Shown here piece by piece: positions 33,547-41,733 of a DNA stretch of 64,000 nucleotides. The notes below the pieces were generated by a model. That model was given only the letters and a program-made list of their open reading frames with translations, did no database searches and had not been told where the DNA came from. A program made the translations under genes and the position numbers. This DNA comes from Pusillimonas caeni (GTDB taxonomy: Bacteria; Pseudomonadota; Gammaproteobacteria; Burkholderiales; Burkholderiaceae_B), in the NCBI RefSeq assembly GCF_003545815.1, contig NZ_PDUW01000001.1, positions 682,001 to 746,000 on the forward strand, read 5' to 3'. The stretch's first letter is position 1; each line of letters begins with the position of its first letter.

Positions 33547-34599
33547 ATGAAAGCCTTTTACTGTCTGGCGGCCGCCGCCCTCTCTGTCGCAATGTCCAGC
33601 GCCCATGCCGACACTTTCCGCCTGCGCATGGGCGGCGGGCACACCACCGGCCTTACCTACGTGAAGGTGTACGACACCTTCTTCGCCGATGAAGTCAGCA
33701 AGCGGGTCAAGGAACGCACCGGGCACCAGGTCCGCTTCATCAAGGCCTGGGGCGGCAGCGTCGCCAAGGTGGACGGCGCGATCGAGGCGGTGCAGAACGG
33801 CACCCTGGACATCGGCCTCTCGCCCATCGGTTTCGAGCAATCGCGCGCCGGCCTGCTCAACTACAGCGCCTATATCCCCTTCACCACGCCCGACCCCACC
33901 GTGCAGGCGGCAGTGTCCAACCGGATGATCAAAGAGGTCCCCGCCCTGCAGGAAAGCATGAAGCGCTACAACAGCTACGTGCTGGGCGCCATGGTGTCCG
34001 AGGCCTACGGCACGGCGACGACCTTCGACTGGAACACGGTGGAAGGCCTGAAAGGCAAGCGCATCGCGCTGGCGGGCACCAATGCGCCGCTGTTCATGGC
34101 GGTGGACGCCGTGCCGGTCACGCTGGGCATCGGCGAGCACTACCAGGCCATGCAGACCGGTCTGGCCGACGGCAGCCTGTTCTACATCTCGGGCATGGAA
34201 GCCTTCAAGCTGAAGGAAGTGGCCAAGTACTTCAACAAGTCCGGCTTCGGCTCGCTGAGCACCCTGGTCGCCTTCATGAGCCTGAGCACGCGCGAGAAGC
34301 TGCCCGATGAAGTGGTGGCCATCATCGACGAAGTCGCGCTCGAGGCCGCCGTCAAGGTGGGCGAGCTCAGCAAGCAGCGCGATCAGGACGTTGAGGCCAA
34401 GCTGAAGAGCGAAGGCATCACCGTCAACACGCTGCCGCTCGAAGAGCGCCGCAAATGGGCTGAAGCGGTCAAGGACCTTCCCGTCCGGGCGGCCAAAGAA
34501 CTCGACGGCAAGGGCTTTCCCGCCACCGAGGTGTTCAAGACCTACATCCGCTTTCTGGAAGAGGCCGGCTACACCTTCCCCGTCGACTACCAGCTCTGA
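33547..34599 (+). CDS. TRAP transporter periplasmic binding protein, DctP type
   Basis: The 350-residue protein has a signal peptide (cleavage after AHA, about residue 21) and the DctP fold, with the conserved organic-acid-binding arginine expected in the GLKGKRIALAGT region or nearby. It would capture a carboxylate in the periplasm and hand it to the membrane subunits encoded next. GGAGAC precedes the start. This is a different lineage from the DctP at 59175. The ligand is unknown; the neighbouring cupin and hydrolase genes suggest an aromatic or hydroxy acid. Confidence 0.88.
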   Translation: MKAFYCLAAAALSVAMSSAHADTFRLRMGGGHTTGLTYVKVYDTFFADEVSKRVKERTGHQVRFIKAWGGSVAKVDGAIEAVQNGTLDIGLSPIGFEQSRAGLLNYSAYIPFTTPDPTVQAAVSNRMIKEVPALQESMKRYNSYVLGAMVSEAYGTATTFDWNTVEGLKGKRIALAGTNAPLFMAVDAVPVTLGIGEHYQAMQTGLADGSLFYISGMEAFKLKEVAKYFNKSGFGSLSTLVAFMSLSTREKLPDEVVAIIDEVALEAAVKVGELSKQRDQDVEAKLKSEGITVNTLPLEERRKWAEAVKDLPVRAAKELDGKGFPATEVFKTYIRFLEEAGYTFPVDYQL

Positions 34600-34637
34600 G
34601 CCGGGGCGGCGCCATCAACGGGTCAACAGGGGTACAC

Positions 34638-35147
34638 ATGAAGCAATGGATCGATCGCGCCCTGCTCGGGCTGCACGTGGCGGGCGCATGCCTGCTCATC
34701 GCGCTGACGCTGCTCATCTTCTATGACGTGGCGGGCCGCCTGTTCTTCAACCGGCCGTTCGCCGGCACGGCCGAAGTGGCGGGCGTGGGGCTGGTGCTGC
34801 TCACCTATCTGCAGACGCCTTACGTCATCCGCCATCGCAAGCTGCTGCGGGTCACCTTCTTCATCGACCGCGTGCCGGCGGCGCTGCGCAGCCAGCTCAA
34901 TGCGCTCGCCTACCTGTTCGGCGGCGTGTTCTTCATCGGCATGGCCCTCGTGTCGTGGGAGCCCGCCCTCGTCGGCTGGGCGTCCGGCGAGTTCTACGGC
35001 AACGATGCCTTCCGGGTCCCGGCATGGCCGCTGCGCTTCGGCACGCTGATCCTGTGGATCATCAGCGGCCTGGTCTGCATCGGCTTCGTGGCCGAAGGCC
35101 TGCGCGGCAGGCTCACCCGGAAAGACGACGACGCTCTACCAGAATAA
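34638..35147 (+). CDS. TRAP transporter small membrane subunit, DctQ type
   Basis: The 169-residue protein has four predicted transmembrane helices (about 10-35, 50-68, 90-110, 130-155) and the DctQ layout, including the LLIALTLLIFYDVAGRLFFNRPFAGTAE segment. It pairs with the large subunit encoded 9 bp downstream to form the sodium-coupled membrane unit. Position between binding protein and large subunit gives a complete DctPQM set. Confidence 0.87.
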   Translation: MKQWIDRALLGLHVAGACLLIALTLLIFYDVAGRLFFNRPFAGTAEVAGVGLVLLTYLQTPYVIRHRKLLRVTFFIDRVPAALRSQLNALAYLFGGVFFIGMALVSWEPALVGWASGEFYGNDAFRVPAWPLRFGTLILWIISGLVCIGFVAEGLRGRLTRKDDDALPE

Positions 35148-35156
35148 GGAACAACG

Positions 35157-36467
35157 ATGGATATGGGAATGTGGGGAGGTCTGATCGCGCTGTTCGTCTG
35201 CGTGCTGATCGGCATACCCGTTGTGTTTTCTTTCGCCGCCGCGGCGGGCTTCGGCCTGTATTTCGTGCTGGGCGGCTTCGAGCCGACGATCAGCCTGCTA
35301 GAGCGCACGGCGATCTCCGGCATCAGGGAGTACAACTTCGTCGTCATCCCTCTCTTTACCGTAATGGGCATGCTCATCGCGCACTGCGGGGCGGCCACCG
35401 ACCTGTTCCGGGTCGTGAACCGCCTGCTCAAGGGCATACCGGGGCGGCTTGCAGTCGCGACAGTGGGCGGAAACGCCGTCTTCGCCGCCGTGACGGGCGT
35501 AGGCGTGGCCGCGGCCGCCGCCTTCAGCCACGTCGCCTATCCCGTCATGCGCGACCATCGCTATCAGCCCAGCTTCGCGGTGGGATGCATAGCAGGAAGC
35601 TCCGTGCTGGGCCTGCTGATACCGCCGTCGGTGTTCATGATCGTGTGGGCCATTCTTACCGAACAGTCCGTCGGCATCCTGTTCGCCGCGGGGGTATTTC
35701 CGGGCATCGTGCTGGCCCTGCTCTACGCGCTGTACTGCATCGTCTACGCCAAGATGTTCCCCGCCGCGGCCGGCGAAGGGTCCGGCGACCAGGACAATTC
35801 GCCGCTGACCCGCTCCAATGTGCTGGGCTCGCTTGGCGTGGGCGTACTGATCGTGGTCACCCTGGGCGGCATCTGGTGGGGCTATTTCACGCCCACGGAA
35901 GGCAGCGCCGTGGGGCTGCTGGGCGCGGCGGTGCTCGCCGTCGCCAAGGGCATGCGGGTGCGCGGCCTGTTCCATGCCTGCATCACCGCCGGCCAGACCG
36001 TCACGCCCATCATGCTGCTGCTGATGAGCGCCGTCATCTACAGCAAGCTCATGGCGCTCAACGGCGTGCCGCAGGAAGTGCAGTACCTGCTCGAGGAAAT
36101 GGGGCTGGGGCCCGCCGGCACGATGCTGTTCATGGCGGTGGTCTGGTTCGTTCTCGGCGCCCTGCTGGACAGTATTTCCATCATGCTGCTGACCGTGCCC
36201 ATCTTCTGGCCCATCGCCACCGCCCTGGGCTTCGATCCCATCGTGTTCGCGCTGATCGGCATCCTGGTCATCGAGGCCGGTGTACTTACTCCGCCCTTCG
36301 GCATAGGCGTCTTTGTCGTCAAGGCGGCCATCCCCGACCGCAACATACGCATCGGCGAGATATTCAAGGGCGCGGCGCCCTACTGGGTGCTGATCCTGCT
36401 GGTCGCCTGGTTGATCTACGAAGTACCCGCCATCGCCACCTGGCTGCCGGGCAAGGTGATGTCCTGA
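35157..36467 (+). CDS. TRAP transporter large membrane subunit, DctM type
   Basis: The 436-residue subunit has about twelve hydrophobic segments and carries the translocation path. Family features are GMLIAHCGAATDLFRVVNRLLKGIPG, VAAAAAFSHVAYPVM, GSSVLGLLIPPSVFMI and the late LTPPFGIGVFVVKAA. AAGGAACAACG lies before the ATG. It closes the cupin-hydrolase-TRAP operon; the next gene is convergent and 54 bp away. Confidence 0.9.
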   Translation: MDMGMWGGLIALFVCVLIGIPVVFSFAAAAGFGLYFVLGGFEPTISLLERTAISGIREYNFVVIPLFTVMGMLIAHCGAATDLFRVVNRLLKGIPGRLAVATVGGNAVFAAVTGVGVAAAAAFSHVAYPVMRDHRYQPSFAVGCIAGSSVLGLLIPPSVFMIVWAILTEQSVGILFAAGVFPGIVLALLYALYCIVYAKMFPAAAGEGSGDQDNSPLTRSNVLGSLGVGVLIVVTLGGIWWGYFTPTEGSAVGLLGAAVLAVAKGMRVRGLFHACITAGQTVTPIMLLLMSAVIYSKLMALNGVPQEVQYLLEEMGLGPAGTMLFMAVVWFVLGALLDSISIMLLTVPIFWPIATALGFDPIVFALIGILVIEAGVLTPPFGIGVFVVKAAIPDRNIRIGEIFKGAAPYWVLILLVAWLIYEVPAIATWLPGKVMS

Positions 36468-36521
36468 AGCACGGTGCCGGCTGCGCCGCCTCGCCGCGGC
36501 CCGGCCGGCCGGGGCAATGCG

Positions 36522-37013
36522 CTATTTCCCGCCCAAGCCCAGGCGCTGGTGCCACTGGGCGATGGACTCCTCGGGATAGCCGTCGAAATACTGGTCGCCG
36601 GCGCGCTCGTCCACCTCGACCCAGGGCGCCTTGAACTCCAGCATCAGGTGCGTGTGCTCGGGCGGGACGGGCAGGGGCGTGTCGATGGCCGAGGCGAAAG
36701 GATGTATCAGCTCGGGCCAGCTGGGGTCGTACAGCCACAGCGCGCTGCCGCACAGCTTGCAAAAGTGGCGCTCGCCGGTGCTGATCTTGGCGTCTGCCTG
36801 CCCCGGCGGGCCCATCTTCGCATGATAGACACTGATGTGGTCGCGGCCGCTGACGCTGAGCGATCGGGCGTCGCCGCCCAGATTGACGGCGTAGCCTCCG
36901 CCGCCCTGCGTCTTGCGGCAGATGGAGCAATAGCAGCGCTGATAGGGATGGGGCGTGGTGCTTTCCAGGCTGAACCGCACCGCGCCGCAATGGCATGAAC
37001 CTTGTAGCTGCAT
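36522..37013 (-). CDS. GFA / CENP-V-domain zinc protein
   Basis: The 163-residue protein has the beta-tent fold of the glutathione-dependent formaldehyde-activating (GFA) family. Zinc cysteines are complete: CHCGAVRF (about 7-14), CYCSICRKTQGG (about 28-39) and CKLCGSALW (about 88-96). Members act on small thiol adducts but most, like this one, have no proven substrate. A perfect AAGGAGG ribosome site precedes the ATG. It appears monocistronic. Confidence 0.88.
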   Translation of the reverse strand: MQLQGSCHCGAVRFSLESTTPHPYQRCYCSICRKTQGGGGYAVNLGGDARSLSVSGRDHISVYHAKMGPPGQADAKISTGERHFCKLCGSALWLYDPSWPELIHPFASAIDTPLPVPPEHTHLMLEFKAPWVEVDERAGDQYFDGYPEESIAQWHQRLGLGGK

Positions 37014-37135
37014 GGCTGGACCTCCTTGGGAACACTATACACCCGGCTGCGGCCTGTGCCGAGGAGGCGCCGCCAGCGTCTAGCGCCGCTTGCCCCGCTG
37101 CCGCCGTGCCCGAACGACGCGCCCGGGCTCGCCCT

Positions 37136-37633
37136 TCAATGTCCTACGGACAGCGGCATATCGGGCGCACCCGCATAAAAGACCATCAATACGACGGGCT
37201 CGTCGCCGGTGATGCCGCGATGAGGCGTGTCGACCATTTCGGCCAGCACTTGTCCGGCGCCCAGGGTCTGCTTCCGGCCATCGGCCTGCTTCTCGACGAC
37301 GATCTGGCCCGACACCACGTAAGCGGCATTGGGCATGGGGTGGGTGTGCCAGGGCAAGGTGGTGTGCGGCGGGATGGTAAGCCTGACCACCGTGAGTTCG
37401 GGCCGGCCTTCGGGATAAGCCGCGTAAGCGACGCCGTCCCACGAGGAGTCGGCCTTGAGCAGCGTTTCGACCTGGATGCCCGACGCCGCCGGCGCTGTAG
37501 CGCCGGCGGCGGCCTGCGCGGCGGATGCATCGGGTTCGCCGGCGGGCTGCGATGTTTCGTGCGCGGCGGCGGCGCCGAACATGACCATGCCCGCCATCGC
37601 CCAGGCCGTGACGTTGCGTGCCCGTATCCTCAT
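37136..37633 (-). CDS. Exported cupin-domain protein
   Basis: The 165-residue product starts with a signal peptide (MRIRARNVTAWAMAGMVMFGAAAAHE), an Ala/Pro-rich linker and one cupin barrel with HTHPMPNAAYVVSGQ and VDTPHRG. Two of the usual ligand histidines plus the motif 2 histidine are present but the motif 1 glutamate position is Ala. I choose the ATG at 37633 because it begins the signal peptide and follows a purine-rich GGGGGGTAGGG; a longer start at 37681 exists. Function unknown. Confidence 0.78.
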   Translation of the reverse strand: MRIRARNVTAWAMAGMVMFGAAAAHETSQPAGEPDASAAQAAAGATAPAASGIQVETLLKADSSWDGVAYAAYPEGRPELTVVRLTIPPHTTLPWHTHPMPNAAYVVSGQIVVEKQADGRKQTLGAGQVLAEMVDTPHRGITGDEPVVLMVFYAGAPDMPLSVGH

Positions 37634-37987
37634 CCCTACCCCCCAAAGCGCGTAATGAAAGCCAATCGCTGCAAAAGACACAAGATACTACGGGCTGCAA
37701 CCTCAGGACCACGGTGAATAGACGCCATAAACAGGCCCTTTCCGTTCTTTTCCGGCTCCGGGCCGCCCGCTTCGCCCGTTTCCCGCTTGGGCGAGCCGCA
37801 ATTAGCCGACTCATCGATCGCTTAAGGAGAAACACCTTTACCCAGCAAAGATTCTGGAATCACCCTAGTATTTCCCCTAATACCATGGAATATCGCTATT
37901 TTCCTCTTGACCCGGCATACTCCCCGCAACTATTATTCGACCAATGAGTCTATTAATTAAATGAGATCGGCGCAGCCCGGAGAGAAC
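37634..37987. promoter_or_regulatory. Divergent control region upstream of the second NicX-like operon
   Basis: This 354-bp AT-richer gap separates the exported cupin from the NicX-like gene. It holds the promoter at 37907-37936 and, about 30-40 bp upstream of it, an imperfect inverted repeat AGTATT-TCCCCT-AATACC (37868-37885) placed where an activator would bind. I see no gene in it. Confidence 0.5.
37907..37936 (+). promoter_or_regulatory. Predicted promoter of the NicX-like operon
   Basis: TTGACC (37907-37912), 18-bp spacer and TATTAT (37931-37936): five of six matches in each box. Transcription would begin near 37943, giving a leader of about 45 nt. Confidence 0.6.
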
Positions 37988-39025
37988 ATGAACGCGCAGG
38001 AGAAGTGGATCAAGACCTTCGAAACGATTTTCCGCCGCTGCAAGGTGGAAGCGAACGAGGTCGTGCGCATTCTGGCCGAGACCGACAGCCGCGCCATCAA
38101 CCTGCATCTGGCCGAACTGGCCCTGGCGCGGCTGGGCGCCGTGCCGGTGCGCATCACCGTGCCTTCGCTGCCCGTCGATACCCCTGTGCCGGTACGCTCC
38201 ACCGGGGCGTCGCACGTCATCCGCAACATGGCGCCGGTGATGCAGGCGCTGTCGGGGCCCGGCCTGGTGGTCGACCTGACCGTCGAGGGGCTGCTGCATG
38301 CGCCCGAGCTGCCCGCCATCCTGGAGTCGGGCGCCCGGCTCATCATGATCAGCAACGAACATCCCGAGATCCTCGAGCGCCTCACCACCGACCTGGACAT
38401 GACCCGCAAGGTCAAGAACGGCGTGCGGATGCTGGCCGGCGCCAAGGCCATGACCGTCGCTTCCGAGGCGGGCACCCGGCTCGACATCCGGCTCGAAGGC
38501 GCAAGGGTGGGCGGGGTATGGGGCGGCGCCGACCGGCCCGGGCTGGTGCAGCACTGGCCCGGCGGCCTGTGCCTGGCCTTTCCCAAGGCGGGAGCCGTAA
38601 ACGGCACGCTGGTCATGGACGTCGGCGATGTGAACCTCACCTTCAAGCGCTACCTCGAAAACCCCATCACCCTGCATATCGAGAACGACTACATCACCCG
38701 CATCGAGGGCAGGAATCTGGACGCCGAACTCATGCGCAGCTATCTGGAAGCCTGGAACGACCGGGACGCCTATGCCGTCAGCCACGTCGGCTGGGGCATG
38801 AACCCGATGGCGCGCTGGGACGCCCTGCAGATGTTCGACAAGAACGACACCAACGGCACGGAACTGCGCGCCTTCGCAGGCAATTTCCTGTATTCGACCG
38901 GCGCCAACGACATGGCGGGACGCCACACGCAGGGGCATTTCGACCTGCCCCTGCGGCGCTGCACCGTCGCCCTGGACGGGCTGACCCTGGTCGATGCGGG
39001 CAAGCTGTGCGAGGTGTTCGAGTGA
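37988..39025 (+). CDS. NicX-like metal-dependent dioxygenase, second copy
   Basis: The 345-residue protein belongs to the same family as the one at 15042. The putative Fe(II) ligands are kept: His in AVSHVGWGMNP and His-x-Asp in QGHFDLPLRRC; the NFLYSTGAND segment also matches. The middle of the protein differs, so the substrate probably differs. The ATG at 37988 has GGAGA upstream. It is coupled to an alpha/beta hydrolase, which recalls the NicX-NicD pair (ring opening, then deformylation of N-formylmaleamate); this functional reading is inference. Confidence 0.8.
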   Translation: MNAQEKWIKTFETIFRRCKVEANEVVRILAETDSRAINLHLAELALARLGAVPVRITVPSLPVDTPVPVRSTGASHVIRNMAPVMQALSGPGLVVDLTVEGLLHAPELPAILESGARLIMISNEHPEILERLTTDLDMTRKVKNGVRMLAGAKAMTVASEAGTRLDIRLEGARVGGVWGGADRPGLVQHWPGGLCLAFPKAGAVNGTLVMDVGDVNLTFKRYLENPITLHIENDYITRIEGRNLDAELMRSYLEAWNDRDAYAVSHVGWGMNPMARWDALQMFDKNDTNGTELRAFAGNFLYSTGANDMAGRHTQGHFDLPLRRCTVALDGLTLVDAGKLCEVFE

Positions 39026-39813
39026 ACGCCCTGCCCGCCTGGCTGGCCAGCGGCCGGGGCGGCATCCCGCTGGTCATGCTGCACGGCATGGGGTCGACCG
39101 CCAGCATCTGGCTGCCCCAGCTCGAACACTTCGGCCGCACGCGCCTGACGGTGGCCTGGACCATGCCCGGCTACGGACCCGAGCCCGCATCCGCGGCGCC
39201 AAGCTGGGAAGGCCTGGCCGACGCGCTGCGCGCAATGCTGGATGCCCTGGAGATCGGCCGGGCCCACATCCTGGGCCATTCCATCGGCGGCATGATCGCG
39301 CAGGAGTTCTACCACCGCCATCCGCAACGCGTGCAAAGCCTCGTTCTTTCGGCCACCAGTTCCGCATTCGGCAGCACCGACGCCGCCTGGAAAGAAGCGT
39401 TTCTGCGCCAGCGCACCGACGCCATGCAGCCCTACGAGCACTTTGCCGATGCCGCCCCCACGCTCCTGGACGGCTTCATGAACCCCGCCACGCCGTCCGC
39501 CCTGCGCGCGCTGGCCGAACTTTCCGCCAGCGGCATCGACAAACAGCGCTACCTCGACGCCATGCGGCTTCTGGTCACCTTCGACCGCCGGGCCGACTTC
39601 CAGCGCATCGACGTTCCCGTGCTGCTGCTGGCGGGCGAACACGACACCCAGGCGCCGCCCAAAGGCATGCAGCGGCTGGCGCAAAGCGGCGCCAACGCGC
39701 GCTTCCAGGAACTGCCCGCCCTGCGCCACATGGCGAACATCGAGTCGCCGGGCACATTCAACCAAGCTGTCGACGCATTCCTGGCAGCGCAACATCAGGT
39801 CACCGAGTCATGA
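39022..39813 (+). CDS. Alpha/beta hydrolase, possible NicD-like deformylase
   Basis: The 263-residue alpha/beta hydrolase has the oxyanion segment LHGMGSTAS, the elbow LGHSIGGMIAQEF with Ser as nucleophile, an acid in AGEHDTQAPP and the late His in LRHMANIE. The start is the GTG at 39022, overlapping the NicX-like stop by 4 bp (GTGA). Directly after a NicX-family gene, a role in hydrolysing the ring-fission product (as NicD or PicE do) is attractive, but the sequence alone cannot separate this from an enol-lactonase or esterase role. Confidence 0.8.
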   Translation: MNALPAWLASGRGGIPLVMLHGMGSTASIWLPQLEHFGRTRLTVAWTMPGYGPEPASAAPSWEGLADALRAMLDALEIGRAHILGHSIGGMIAQEFYHRHPQRVQSLVLSATSSAFGSTDAAWKEAFLRQRTDAMQPYEHFADAAPTLLDGFMNPATPSALRALAELSASGIDKQRYLDAMRLLVTFDRRADFQRIDVPVLLLAGEHDTQAPPKGMQRLAQSGANARFQELPALRHMANIESPGTFNQAVDAFLAAQHQVTES

Positions 39814-41090
39814 ATATTCAAAAAGAGCCCTTCATGGACAGCAGCTACCTCCAGCAATATGCCAAGTCCGCCGACGACAGCACCCTGTTCGACGGCGCCG
39901 CGCTTACCGACAAGCAAAGAGCGCTGATCGCCAAGGTGGACGAGTACGGCATCGCCTGGGCCGAGCGCGCCTTCAAGCACGATCGCGAAGCCAGCTTCCC
40001 CATGGACAATTACAAAGACCTGCATGAAATGGGGTTTCTGGGGCTGTGCGTACCCGAACGGCTGGGCGGCCTGGGCGCCGACTACCGGACCTACATGCTG
40101 GTCGCCTCGCGCATCGCCTACTACTGCGGCTCCACGGCCAACACCTTCAACATGCACAATGCGAACTCGCTGTGGACCGCCGACATGGTCGACGACATGA
40201 GGCTGACCGACGAGCAACGCGCCAGCCATGAGCGCAACCGCGCTCTGCACTACGGCAACATGCTGCAGGGCAAGATCTACTCTCAGCCCTTCTCCGAAGG
40301 CAGCGGCGCCGCGGCCGGCAAGCATCCCTTCGGCACCATCGCCAAGCGCCAGGACGGCGGCTGGCTGATCAACGGCAAGAAGATCTTCGCCTCGCTGTCG
40401 GGGTCGGCCGACTACTATGGCGTGCTGTGCACCGAGGACGTGTCCGAGCCCACCTATGCCAACACGATGTTCATCGCCGTGCCGGCCGACGCCCAGGGCG
40501 TGTCCATCGTGGGCGACTGGGATCCGCTGGGCATGCGCGGCACCGTTTCGCGCTCGCTGCTGTTCAAGGACGTATTCGTGCCCGACACCGCCGAAATGAT
40601 GCCCCGGGGCGTGTACATCAAGGCCGCCGCCCGGTATCCGCACATGTTCATGACGCTTACGCCCTGCTATATCGGGCTGGCCCAGGCCGCCTACGACTTT
40701 TCCGTCGCCTACCTGCGCGGCGAAGTCGAGGGCGTGAACGTGAAGCGACGCATGTACCCCACCAAGCAGGTGGGCATCGCCCAGATGTACATTAAGCTGC
40801 AGCAGGCCTGGGCGCTGTTCCATCGCGTGACGTCCGAGTTCAAGGCCAACCCATCGCGCGGCGAGCGCATGCGCGCCTATGCCTGCCAGCACACCATCAT
40901 GGAATACTGCGCCGAAATCGCCTCGGCCGCCGTGCGCGTCTGCGGCGGCCAGGCCATGCTCAAGACCTTTCCGCTCGAGCGCATGTTCCGCGACAGCCGC
41001 TGCGGCGCGCTGATGCTGCCCTGGACGTCGGAAATCTGCATCGACAGGCTGGGCCACGGCCTGCTCTACAACGAAGGCGAACGCGACTGA
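39810..41090 (+). CDS. Acyl-CoA-dehydrogenase-fold flavoprotein, probable monooxygenase component
   Basis: The 426-residue protein has the three-domain acyl-CoA dehydrogenase fold (N-terminal helices, YSQPFSEGSGAAAG and GGWLINGKKIFASLSGSADYY in the beta domain, C-terminal FPLERMFRDSRCG). Where true dehydrogenases have the catalytic glutamate (YEGT), this one reads LMLPWTSE (Pro at about 404). With a flavin reductase next, it is more likely a two-component hydroxylase of the DszC type than a beta-oxidation enzyme. It overlaps the hydrolase stop by 4 bp; an internal ATG at 39834 is possible. Confidence 0.8.
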   Translation: MNIQKEPFMDSSYLQQYAKSADDSTLFDGAALTDKQRALIAKVDEYGIAWAERAFKHDREASFPMDNYKDLHEMGFLGLCVPERLGGLGADYRTYMLVASRIAYYCGSTANTFNMHNANSLWTADMVDDMRLTDEQRASHERNRALHYGNMLQGKIYSQPFSEGSGAAAGKHPFGTIAKRQDGGWLINGKKIFASLSGSADYYGVLCTEDVSEPTYANTMFIAVPADAQGVSIVGDWDPLGMRGTVSRSLLFKDVFVPDTAEMMPRGVYIKAAARYPHMFMTLTPCYIGLAQAAYDFSVAYLRGEVEGVNVKRRMYPTKQVGIAQMYIKLQQAWALFHRVTSEFKANPSRGERMRAYACQHTIMEYCAEIASAAVRVCGGQAMLKTFPLERMFRDSRCGALMLPWTSEICIDRLGHGLLYNEGERD

Positions 41091-41143
41091 GCGGCCGCCG
41101 GCCACGAACCGAAGGAGGCTCGCCACGGCGAGAGACGACCATC

Positions 41144-41668
41144 ATGCTACAAGCCCAGACCGCCATGCCCGCGCCCGCGGCACAGCCCAAGCCCGAGCTG
41201 CGCCACGCCTTCGGGCGCTTCGCCACCGGCATTGCCGTCATCACCACGCTGGACGAGCACGGCAGGCCCTACGGCCTCACCGTCAATTCGTTTTCGAGCG
41301 TGTCCATGGCGCCGCCCATGATCAGCTGGAACGTCATCCGCGGCTCGACCGCCCATGCCACCATCAGCCGGGCCGGCCGCTTCATCGTCAACATCCTGGC
41401 CAAGCACCAGCGCGACGTCGCCCAGCAAATGACGGGGCCGATCGAACACCGCTTCGCCGGCGTGCCGTATCATGCATCTTCGTCGGGTCTGCCCATCATC
41501 AGCGACACGCTGGCGACCTTCGAATGCGAGACGCATTCGATGATCGCGGCGGGCGACCATGATATCGTCCTGGGTACGGTCAAGCAGTTCGAACACCGTG
41601 ACGGCCGGCCGCTGGTCTACTGGCGGGGCGGCTACGCCACCGCCATGGCCTGCGACGCCGATCACTAG
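41144..41668 (+). CDS. Flavin reductase, HpaC-like
   Basis: The 174-residue protein belongs to the short NAD(P)H:flavin reductases that feed reduced FMN or FAD to a partner monooxygenase. Features: RHAFGRFATGIAVITTLDEHGRPYGLTVNSFSSVSMAPPM at the start, FIVNILAKHQRDVAQQM in the middle, and GDHDIVLGTVKQFEH with the YWRGGYA end. It lies 53 bp after the acyl-CoA-dehydrogenase-fold gene, its likely partner. Confidence 0.88.
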   Translation: MLQAQTAMPAPAAQPKPELRHAFGRFATGIAVITTLDEHGRPYGLTVNSFSSVSMAPPMISWNVIRGSTAHATISRAGRFIVNILAKHQRDVAQQMTGPIEHRFAGVPYHASSSGLPIISDTLATFECETHSMIAAGDHDIVLGTVKQFEHRDGRPLVYWRGGYATAMACDADH

Positions 41669-41689
41669 GACACCCTTTTAAAGCAGTAC

Positions 41690-41719
41690 TTGATCGAAGT
41701 TCCTTCATTTCAGTATAAA
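41690..41719 (+). promoter_or_regulatory. Possible promoter for the binding-protein gene
   Basis: TTGATC (41690-41695), 18-bp spacer, TATAAA (41714-41719), within the 65-bp gap before the ABC binding-protein gene. It would allow separate expression of that gene, although read-through from upstream is also likely. Confidence 0.4.
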
Positions 41720-41733
41720 AATCGGAGACAAGC

